From the NCBI GenBank assembly GCA_947002045.1, contig CAMQJB010000077.1, positions 1 to 5,415 on the forward strand: a stretch of 5,415 nt of DNA. Direction: 5' to 3'. The position numbers and the translations under genes were made by a program. Each line of letters starts with the position of its first letter. The stretch's first letter is position 1. The stretch comes from an uncultured Collinsella sp. (GTDB taxonomy: Bacteria; Actinomycetota; Coriobacteriia; Coriobacteriales; Coriobacteriaceae). Below, piece by piece: positions 1 to 5,331 of this stretch. Under the pieces are notes generated by a model, which searched no databases, was not told the origin of the DNA, and was given only the letters and a program-made list of their open reading frames with translations.

Positions 1-145
1 GGTGGTTTCTGATGCGGCGCGCTGCGCGCCCCGCACAGGCTAAAGCCCGTAACGACAGCACGCGCCCCAGGCGCTCGCACGCGCCAGTTTCATCCAAATC
101 GGCAAAATCGTCCTCATGCGCAAAGAAGCGCCAAACCTCGGCCAT
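1..145 (-). CDS. Partial hypothetical protein, N-terminal 48 residues (runs off left edge)
   Basis: An open frame starts at the ATG at 145-143 and stays open to the window edge. The protein begins MAEVWRFFAHEDDFADLDET and continues with an Arg/Ala-rich stretch. The start is supported by AAAGGA (minus strand, 156-151) placed five bases after its AAAGG core. The overlapping ATG at 150-148 is in another frame, touches the Shine-Dalgarno sequence directly and is closed by a stop at 40, so I reject it. The gene lies just downstream of the terminator that ends the amino acid importer operon, so it probably begins a new transcription unit. Its short upstream gap (146-217) also holds that terminator, and I see no convincing promoter there. 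I do not recognise the family. The stretch is soluble-looking, with no signal peptide or membrane segment. The open frame is short, so the call depends on the ribosome binding site and the position. Confidence 0.5.
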   Translation of the reverse strand, partial: MAEVWRFFAHEDDFADLDETGACERLGRVLSLRALACAGRAARRIRNH

Positions 146-167
146 GACATCCTTTCGATTGTGACGA

Positions 168-193
168 CAAAGGCCGCCCCACGGGAGCGGCCC
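168..193 (-). terminator. Intrinsic terminator of the amino acid importer operon
   Basis: On the minus strand a six-base-pair GGCCGC/GCGGCC stem (192-187 with 177-172) encloses a nine-base loop that can add two more G-C pairs. It is followed by a short, weak T tract (TTTGTCGTC). It sits 25 bases past the ATPase stop codon and before the next start at 145, as expected for the end of the three-gene operon. The weak T run lowers confidence in efficient termination. Confidence 0.6.
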
Positions 194-217
194 TGCAACG
201 CAAGCGTTTGCGGTCGG

Positions 218-1003
218 TTATTTGTCCTCGAGATAACGCGAGAGGAACTCGCGGGTGCGCTGGTGCTTGGGGTTGCCGAAGAGCTCGGCCGGCGCGGCGT
301 CCTCGAGCACCACGCCCTTGTCCATAAAGACCACGCGGTCGGACACGGTTCGGGCAAAGGCCATCTCGTGCGTGACGACAACCATGGTCATGCCGTCGGC
401 AGCGAGCTTGCGCATGACCTCGAGCACCTCTCCCACGATCTCGGGGTCGAGCGCGGAGGTCGGCTCGTCGAACAGCATGATCTGCGGATTCATGCACAGG
501 GCACGAGCGATGGCCACGCGCTGTTTTTGACCACCGGACAGGCGGCCCACGGCGGCGTGCGCGAACTTTTCGAGTCCCACGCTCGTCAGATGCTCCATCG
601 CGACCTTCTCGGCCTCGGCCTTGCTCATCTTTTTGAGCGTGACGGGCGCGAGCGTGCAGTTGTCGAGCACATCCATGTTGTTGAACAGGTTAAAGCCCTG
701 GAACACCATGCCGATGTCCTCGCGGAGTTTATTGATATTGCAGCGCTCGGCCGTAAGGTCCTGGCCGTGGAACCAGATGTGGCCCGCGTCCGGGGTCTCG
801 AGCAGGTTGAGGCAACGCAGGAAGGTCGACTTGCCCGAGCCCGAGGCGCCGATAATGGTGACGACCTCGCCTGATTTGACGGACAGGTCGATGCCTTTGA
901 GTACCTCGAGCGAGCCGAAGCTCTTGCGCAGGCCCTCGACGCGGATGAGCGGCTCATTGGTCTGTGCGGCGGCCGCAACGCCGGTAGTGGCGGTATCTGC
1001 CAT
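218..1003 (-). CDS. Polar amino acid ABC transporter, ATP-binding protein
   Basis: This cytoplasmic ATPase subunit powers amino acid uptake by the permease encoded just upstream. The 261-residue protein is the usual size for the GlnQ/HisP family and carries all expected motifs in order: Walker A GASGSGKST (52-60), Q-loop Gln102 in FQGFNLF, signature LSGGQ (155-159), Walker B IMLFDE (175-180), D-loop SALD (183-186) and the switch His212 in THE. The family assignment rests on these motifs and on the FDEPTSALDPE and VVVTHEM stretches typical of polar amino acid importers. I chose the ATG at 1003 because AGGAG lies seven bases before it. A longer reading from 1078 would overlap the permease end and add 25 residues unlike the family. 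The first 17 or so residues are Ala/Thr-rich and variable. It is the last gene of the operon, 22 bases after the permease stop. The motifs do not reveal the substrate. Confidence 0.95.
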   Translation of the reverse strand: MADTATTGVAAAAQTNEPLIRVEGLRKSFGSLEVLKGIDLSVKSGEVVTIIGASGSGKSTFLRCLNLLETPDAGHIWFHGQDLTAERCNINKLREDIGMVFQGFNLFNNMDVLDNCTLAPVTLKKMSKAEAEKVAMEHLTSVGLEKFAHAAVGRLSGGQKQRVAIARALCMNPQIMLFDEPTSALDPEIVGEVLEVMRKLAADGMTMVVVTHEMAFARTVSDRVVFMDKGVVLEDAAPAELFGNPKHQRTREFLSRYLEDK

Positions 1004-1025
1004 GATGATTCTCCTCGTCTTAAGC

Positions 1026-2174
1026 CTAGTTAGAGCTGGGCAGCGTGGCAGGGGCCTCGGCGCCGAGCTTTTTGCCAAAGGCTTCGAGCAGGCGGCTCGC
1101 CACGAGCGTCAGGATCAGGTAGACCACGAGCGCCACGCAGTAGACCTCCATCTGGCGGTAGTACACGCCGGCGACGGTGGTGGTGGCGTACATGAGGTCG
1201 AACACGCCGATGACCGAGAGCACCGACGAGTCCTTGATGTTGATGATGAGCTCGTTGGTGAGCGCCGGAATCGCGTTTTTAATGCCCTGGGGGAACACGA
1301 CTTTGCGCATGGCTTGCCACTGCGAAAGACCCAGCGAGCGCGCTGCCTCGGCCTGGCCGGGGTCGATGGACTCGATGCCGCCGCGCAGGACCTCCATCAT
1401 GTAGGCGGTGGAGTTGAGCGAGATGGTGACGAGGCCGGCGGTGAAGGTACTCCAGATCTGGTTGGCCTGGGCGGTCTCGAAGCCCATGCCGCGCAAAACG
1501 GTGAAACCCGCGTAATAGATGAGCAGACCCTGGACCATCATGGGCGTGCCGCGCACGATGGTGGAGTAGATGGTCGCAAAGCCGCGGCCAATGCTCTTAA
1601 AGAAGCGCACCAGGTCGTTGTCCACGCGATCGAAGGTCTGAATACGCAGGAACACAAAGAGCAACGCCAGGAAGAATGCGATGACGGTGCCGAAGGTGGC
1701 AAGCGCGATGGTGATCTCGATACCGCGGATAAAGAAGTCCCCGCTCTTGTAGGTCATGTAGACCAGGCTCGACAAAAAGTCGCTGGGGTTGGAGTCCGAG
1801 ACGATGCTCACCTGTACCAGGTCGATAAACGACATGACGCAGCGGTCCACGAAAAAGATCGCCGCGATGGCAACCACGACATAGCTGCCCAAGCGTGCGC
1901 CACGACGGAAGCGCTCGGATGCGAACGGCGACGTTTCGCGATAGTCATTCCAGTGCATGAGTTTGGTGACGAGCGCCGCCGCCGACACGACGAGCCAGGC
2001 CCAAAGGATTGCCCAAAGGCAATCCTGGAAGATACCGGTGGGCGCCAAGAAGCTCAGCGGCGTGGAGTTGCGCTGGCTAAACGCCAGGCCAAGCGCCGCG
2101 ATGACACTCGTGCCCAGGTACACATAACGGTGGTCGGCCTTGATAAAGGAGGCCAGACGATTGATGGTTTTCAT
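1026..2174 (-). CDS. Amino acid ABC transporter permease with N-terminal membrane extension
   Basis: This integral membrane subunit forms the translocation path of the importer. The C-terminal part (about 145-370) is a HisM/GlnP-type permease domain. It shows RGTPMMVQ (208-215) and the EAA loop that docks the ATPase, EAARSLG (276-282), followed by FPQGIKNAIPALTNE. The protein has 382 residues, while family members are usually about 220-250. The extra N-terminal part holds about three hydrophobic segments (near 18-33, 45-70 and 96-120) with a basic loop between the second and third. The start ATG at 2174 is preceded by TAGGGAGG, whose TAG is the stop codon of the binding-protein gene, so translation of the two is likely coupled. 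Only one permease gene is present, so the transporter is probably a homodimer. The role of the extension is unknown; similar extensions occur in some Gram-positive amino acid permeases. Confidence 0.93.
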   Translation of the reverse strand: MKTINRLASFIKADHRYVYLGTSVIAALGLAFSQRNSTPLSFLAPTGIFQDCLWAILWAWLVVSAAALVTKLMHWNDYRETSPFASERFRRGARLGSYVVVAIAAIFFVDRCVMSFIDLVQVSIVSDSNPSDFLSSLVYMTYKSGDFFIRGIEITIALATFGTVIAFFLALLFVFLRIQTFDRVDNDLVRFFKSIGRGFATIYSTIVRGTPMMVQGLLIYYAGFTVLRGMGFETAQANQIWSTFTAGLVTISLNSTAYMMEVLRGGIESIDPGQAEAARSLGLSQWQAMRKVVFPQGIKNAIPALTNELIINIKDSSVLSVIGVFDLMYATTTVAGVYYRQMEVYCVALVVYLILTLVASRLLEAFGKKLGAEAPATLPSSN

Positions 2175-2183
2175 GCTGCCTCC

Positions 2184-3110
2184 CTATGCCGGCTGGCGGT
2201 CGAGGCACGCGTCCCACATTTGGTCGCGTTCCTCTTGGCTAATGCCCTTGAGTGTCTTGTCGATGAGTTTAAGCAGTTTGTCCGAGCCCTTGCGACAGCC
2301 GACGTTTGCCGCGACCTCCTGCTTAAAGCCCTCGCCCTCGGCAAAATGAATAGGGACGATACCCGGGTTTTGGGCCATATAGCCCTTCTCGTTCTCGGTG
2401 TTGTAAGTCACGGCGTCGCACGTGCCCTGCAGCAGATTCGAGAACACCGTGGGGACGGAGTCGACCGGGTTCTTGTGCACAACGCCCGGAATCTCGTCGA
2501 TGACGGTGTCGAGCATGGTGTCCTTTTGGCCGAGTACCGTGGCACCGCTAAAGTCGCTGAGCTTGGTGGCGTTTTGGTAGGGGGAACCCTCTTTTACGAA
2601 CAGGCCAAAGTAGCCAATAAAGTACGGGTCGGAGAAGCCGACCGACTCCTCGCGCTCGGGCGTGGCGCTCATACCGGCGATGATGAGGTCGATCTGGCCG
2701 TTGTTGAGCGAATCGATGAGGCCCGAGAAGCTCTGCTTGACGGCAACGGGCTCGCCACCGAGGGCCTTGCAGACGATCTTGGCGATCTGCACGTCGTAGC
2801 CATCGGCATAGGCGCCCTGCACGTTGTCGATGGGGATAGTGTACTCACTGGCTTCGGAAACCTGCCAGTTGTACGGGGCGTAGGCCGCCTCCATGCCAAT
2901 GCGGATCTTGTCCTTGCCGATCACGGAATCGGACAGGTCGTCGCGACCGCCGCCCGTCGTGGGCTGAACCACCTTGAGCGTGGACGGACGCTGACAGCCG
3001 GCGAGCGCGCCGGCGACGACGGAAGCGCTCGCAGCGAGAGCGCTACCCAAGAAGATGCGACGGCTGCACACCGGCTGTGGATGCGCGTCGCGCTGATGGG
3101 GAGAATGCAT
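2184..3110 (-). CDS. Amino acid ABC transporter substrate-binding lipoprotein
   Basis: This is an extracellular, membrane-anchored receptor that would deliver an amino acid to the permease encoded nine bases downstream. The 308-residue protein belongs to the SBP_bac_3 (HisJ/GlnH-like) family. It shows GMEAAYAPYNW (72-82), GYDVQIAKIVCKALG (104-118) and the block from LNNGQIDLIIAGMS to SVGFSDPYF (135-163), in which Arg153 is the expected carboxylate-binding residue. The signal region has SRRIFLG (16-22), a twin-arginine-like motif, then an Ala-rich hydrophobic stretch and the lipobox LAGC with Cys39 as the lipidated residue. I chose the ATG at 3110 because GGGAAGG lies six bases before it; the upstream ATG at 3182 would put 24 unrelated residues before the signal. 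The position where many relatives have an amine-binding Asp appears to be Asn237, so the ligand cannot be assigned. It is the first gene of the importer operon, with a palindromic site just upstream. Confidence 0.93.
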   Translation of the reverse strand: MHSPHQRDAHPQPVCSRRIFLGSALAASASVVAGALAGCQRPSTLKVVQPTTGGGRDDLSDSVIGKDKIRIGMEAAYAPYNWQVSEASEYTIPIDNVQGAYADGYDVQIAKIVCKALGGEPVAVKQSFSGLIDSLNNGQIDLIIAGMSATPEREESVGFSDPYFIGYFGLFVKEGSPYQNATKLSDFSGATVLGQKDTMLDTVIDEIPGVVHKNPVDSVPTVFSNLLQGTCDAVTYNTENEKGYMAQNPGIVPIHFAEGEGFKQEVAANVGCRKGSDKLLKLIDKTLKGISQEERDQMWDACLDRQPA

Positions 3111-3121
3111 AATCTGCCTTC

Positions 3122-3153
3122 CCTGTTGAATCGTATGCTGACGACTTAACAGG
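3122..3153 (-). promoter_or_regulatory. Imperfect palindrome at the importer promoter / 5' leader (putative operator)
   Basis: CCTGTT (3122-3127) and AACAGG (3148-3153) are exact inverted repeats. The inner TCGT (3131-3134) and ACGA (3141-3144) also pair, leaving a six-base centre. The site lies 12 bases before the start codon of the binding-protein gene. A weak TATATC element (minus strand, 3158-3153) touches its upstream edge and could be a -10 box. I see no good -35 box at normal spacing. If that -10 is real, the palindrome covers the transcription start, as a repressor operator would. It could also form a hairpin in the mRNA leader next to the ribosome binding site. The symmetry is seen directly; the regulatory role is inferred. 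Confidence 0.45.
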
Positions 3154-3252
3154 ATATACGCCAGCGACCAGCAGTGCAGCACAAGCTCGAAAAATTAATA
3201 GACACATGGTAGTCATTGGGGACGTCGATGTTTTGGCAATGCCGGCGAGCGA

Positions 3253-3343
3253 CGTCCAGAGCGAACAAGTGGCATGAAAAAGACAAGGCATGACCAGAAG
3301 GTCTATGCCTTGCCTTTTGAATGACAAATTATCGCTCTGGACG
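3253..3343. repeat. Long imperfect hairpin element (MITE-like or extended terminator)
   Basis: The outer 12 bases CGTCCAGAGCGA (3253-3264) are an exact inverted repeat of TCGCTCTGGACG (3332-3343). The pairing continues in one register almost to the centre: about 35 of 43 positions pair, with a single-base bulge at 3304 and an AGAA loop (3296-3299). The inner part is a strong terminator hairpin, annotated separately. A weaker outer repeat, GTCGATG (3224-3230) with CATCGAC (3352-3358), is in a different register. The element lies between the epimerase stop and the importer leader. No coding potential is evident in it, and I found no clear target-site duplication. Confidence 0.6.
3277..3318 (-). 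terminator. Intrinsic terminator downstream of the epimerase gene
   Basis: The stem CAAGGCAT/ATGCCTTG (3284-3291 with 3305-3312) is topped by GACC/GGTC and an AGAA loop. On the minus strand it is followed by TCTTTTTC, a good uridine tract, and preceded by AAAAGG. It lies 56-97 bases after the epimerase stop codon. On the plus strand the same stem is followed by CCTTTT, so it may act in both directions, although no plus-strand gene runs into it. Confidence 0.75.
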
Positions 3344-3373
3344 GCACGCAGCATCGACCGAGCGGCGGAACCT

Positions 3374-4267
3374 CTAGAGCAAGGTGACGCTAAAGCTGCG
3401 TTTATCGGTAGCGCCGGGAGCCAAGTTGATGGTGTTGACCTTGTGCTCAAAGACATCGTCCTCGGTGTCCATGGTGGTGTGACCGGTCCAGGGCTCGAGC
3501 GCCACAAACGGAGCGTCGTTGGCGGCAGACCACACGCCGATGTACTTAAAGCCCTCAAAGTCGATCTTGACGCCGTGGCCCGACTTGCGGCCGCGCAGCG
3601 TGAGCGTGGAGCCCGGGGTATCGGTGAACATGATGGCGTCGTTATCGAAGCTGCGGTGCGTGATGGGCAGCACGTCCGAGTTATCGGGGGCCTTGTAGCT
3701 ACCCTCGAACGTCATAAGGCCATCGGGCGTGATGACGGGGGCCTCGTTAGTCCAAGCCTCGGTAAACGCCAGCTCGTAATCCTCGAACGCCTCGTCCTCG
3801 GCGCCGGGGGCGGGCACGTTAAACGCAGGGTGGCCACCCACCGAGAACGGCAGGTCTACGTCGCCGGTGTTAGTGACGGCAAAGGTCTGCGTGAGCGTGG
3901 CATCGCCGGTCAGGGCATAGGTCATGTTGAGCTTAAAGTGGAAGGGAAAGGCCTTGAGCGACTCGGGCGTATCGGTGATCTCGTAGGTTACCGAGGAGCC
4001 GTCCTCCGATACCTCGACCAATTTGTGCTCGACAATGCGTGCGATGCCGTGGCGCGCCATCTCGCAGGTGCCGGCGGCAGACGTCGCCGTGTTGTTGCGC
4101 AGCGATCCCACGATAGGGAACAGGATGGGCGCGTGCTTGCCCCAAAAGGCCGGGTCGCCCTGCCACAGATACTCATTGCCGTTGAGGGCAAGGCTCGTGA
4201 GCTGGGCGCCCATGGAATCGATGGCCGCGGTGAGGCCGCCGCGCTTGATGGTAGTGACGGTGGACAT
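3374..4267 (-). CDS. Aldose 1-epimerase family protein (LacX-type galactose mutarotase-like)
   Basis: This is a predicted cytoplasmic enzyme interconverting alpha and beta anomers of a hexose or sugar phosphate. The 297-residue protein matches the galactose mutarotase-like fold of the LacX subgroup. It has ARHGIAR (71-77), with the conserved His73 and Arg77, then SVGGHPAFN (142-150) with the likely catalytic acid His146, and ALEPWTG (256-262) with the likely catalytic base Glu258. All key residues are present, so it is probably active. No signal peptide or membrane segment is seen. The start at 4267 is set by GGAGG seven bases upstream; an upstream in-frame ATG at 4291 has no such site. It follows the membrane-protein gene by 79 bases with no visible terminator, and its own terminator lies at 3277-3318. 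There is no sugar transporter or lac/gal gene next to it, so the natural sugar is unknown. Confidence 0.92.
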   Translation of the reverse strand: MSTVTTIKRGGLTAAIDSMGAQLTSLALNGNEYLWQGDPAFWGKHAPILFPIVGSLRNNTATSAAGTCEMARHGIARIVEHKLVEVSEDGSSVTYEITDTPESLKAFPFHFKLNMTYALTGDATLTQTFAVTNTGDVDLPFSVGGHPAFNVPAPGAEDEAFEDYELAFTEAWTNEAPVITPDGLMTFEGSYKAPDNSDVLPITHRSFDNDAIMFTDTPGSTLTLRGRKSGHGVKIDFEGFKYIGVWSAANDAPFVALEPWTGHTTMDTEDDVFEHKVNTINLAPGATDKRSFSVTLL

Positions 4268-4346
4268 GCTACTTCCTCCAAAAGTAAACAACAGTGTCGA
4301 GGGTTATTGTCCCACTCTTGGCAGCAGGGCTGAGCGGCAGGCGCAG

Positions 4347-5213
4347 TTATTGAGCAATAGCATAAAGGTCAAACCCACCCTGCGGCGCGCTATCGACCGT
4401 ATCGGGTGCTTGCGAATTAAAACTCACCGGGACCATGCGCTTTGAGGCGCGGTAACGCGTGCCGTCGGTGGCGACGGGCGGCTCATCGACCGTGAGCTCG
4501 TAGTCGCCGGGCTTGAGCTCGATACCGTCACCTTCGGAATTGACGTATTGGTACTCGTCGATTGCTTGTCCCCTGAGCGTGCGGCCCACGATATGGACGA
4601 GCATTTGGCTGTCGCCGCGCGCGGTATCCCACGTCGCGCCGTCCTTAACCTCGACCGACACATGCACCGAGCGCGTGCGGCTGAGCGATTGCTCGACGGA
4701 CATCTCGACCTTGGCGGCGTCTTGGCGCTGCCGCTCGACATGACCCCAGATGCTGCCGATTGCCGAGCAGGCGATAACGCCGGCCATGAAGGCGATGAGG
4801 ATGGGGCCGAGCGGAGAACGGCGGCCCGCGTCTTCCTCACGAGCCAGGTCGGGGCGATGCGTGGGCGCAGGCGCCTGGGCGCCTTGCGCGGGCACGTCGA
4901 GAATGCTGAAAGATGCCGTACTGCCGGGGTCGATGGTGTGGCGCGGTTGCGGGGTCTTTGCCGGCGAAATGGACATGTCGGCTGGCTCACCCAGCGTGGC
5001 CGTGGCATCGGCCTTTGCCTCGTCGGCCTCGGCCTGGGCCCAAGCCTGTTCAAAGGTCAGGGGCTCGACGGGGTCGGAGGCGGCGTCCATCTCGACGGCA
5101 TCGTTACCGGTCTCGTCCTCGTCGCTCGACACGTCACGCGGCGCGGGCTCGTCCCACTCCTCGTCCGGAGCCTCGCCCTCGCTATACCACCATTCAAAGT
5201 TATCGATATCCAT
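4347..5213 (-). CDS. Hypothetical single-pass membrane protein with acidic cytoplasmic N-terminus
   Basis: The 288-residue protein has three parts. Residues 1-130 are acidic, Pro/Ala-rich and probably disordered, beginning with an aromatic-acidic segment FEWWYSEGEAPDEEW (6-20). A single membrane segment, about 135-157 (LGPILIAFMAGVIACSAIGS and following), is preceded by RR (131-132), which predicts the N-terminus inside. Residues 158-288 would lie outside: a charged, possibly helical linker, then a likely beta-rich domain with LVHIVGRTLRGQAIDEYQYV (205-224), ELKPGDYELTVDEPP (232-246) and DGTRYRA (250-256). The PGDYELTV stretch resembles beta-sandwich (PEGA or carboxypeptidase-regulatory-like) domains, but I cannot assign a family with confidence. 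The ATG at 5213 is preceded by AAGGGG, eight bases away and inside a GGGGCGCCCC palindrome. There are no catalytic motifs, so a structural, sensory or envelope role is possible. The frame is clean over its whole length. Confidence 0.8.
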   Translation of the reverse strand: MDIDNFEWWYSEGEAPDEEWDEPAPRDVSSDEDETGNDAVEMDAASDPVEPLTFEQAWAQAEADEAKADATATLGEPADMSISPAKTPQPRHTIDPGSTASFSILDVPAQGAQAPAPTHRPDLAREEDAGRRSPLGPILIAFMAGVIACSAIGSIWGHVERQRQDAAKVEMSVEQSLSRTRSVHVSVEVKDGATWDTARGDSQMLVHIVGRTLRGQAIDEYQYVNSEGDGIELKPGDYELTVDEPPVATDGTRYRASKRMVPVSFNSQAPDTVDSAPQGGFDLYAIAQ

Positions 5214-5254
5214 ACGGGGCGCCCCTTAGGCCTCGCAAATAAACACTTGTTAGC

Positions 5255-5260
5255 CTTATA
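5255..5260 (-). promoter_or_regulatory. Possible -10 box for the membrane-protein gene
   Basis: TATAAG on the minus strand lies about 42 bases before the start codon at 5213, in the only short AT-rich patch of this leader. No convincing -35 hexamer is found 16-19 bases upstream, and there is no TGn extension. It is offered as the best candidate only. Confidence 0.3.
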
Positions 5261-5289
5261 CCCGCAGATGGCGCTGGAGCTCGCACGGA

Positions 5290-5320
5290 ATGCGATAAAG
5301 GGACTGCTCCTTTGTCGCAT
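5290..5320. repeat. REP-like hairpin (12 of 13 outer positions paired)
   Basis: ATGCGATAAAGGG (5290-5302) pairs with TCCTTTGTCGCAT (5308-5320) except for wobble-type positions, around a short ACTGC centre. Hairpins of the form GACAAAGG...CCTTTGTC with a GGGAC-type core are, as far as I recall, dispersed repeats in many Gram-positive genomes, some linked to IS200-like REP transposases. No T tract follows on either strand, so it is not a typical terminator. It lies between the candidate -10 of the membrane-protein gene and the possible IS end. The dispersed-repeat status is inferred from its form; only one copy is in this window. Confidence 0.5.
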
Positions 5321-5331
5321 CGAAGTTGCGG

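Noticed and set aside
16..30. GGCGCGC-T-GCGCGCC palindrome
   Set aside because: It lies inside the likely coding region at the left edge, has a one-base centre and no T tract. It is probably a by-product of GC-rich Ala/Arg codons.
40..381. Minus-strand frame overlapping the ATPase 3' end, the terminator and the left-edge gene
   Set aside because: It reads through the terminator in the wrong frame for both neighbours and encodes a Ser/Pro/Arg-rich shadow sequence. The frame starting at 145 has a better-placed ribosome binding site.
621..3149. Very long plus-strand open frame (842 codons) antisense to the importer operon
   Set aside because: It is a by-product of high-GC codon use on the other strand. 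Its protein is rich in His, Arg, Asp and Gly without any domain, and it spans three well-supported genes in reverse.
3290..4333. Plus-strand open frame of 347 codons opposite the epimerase gene
   Set aside because: It has the same antisense composition and no ribosome binding site, it starts inside the terminator hairpin, and it fully covers a gene with conserved catalytic motifs.
4268..4346. Search for a terminator or promoter between the membrane-protein and epimerase genes
   Set aside because: Only a four-base-pair stem (CAGC/GCTG) and no -35/-10 pair at normal spacing were found, so nothing was annotated.
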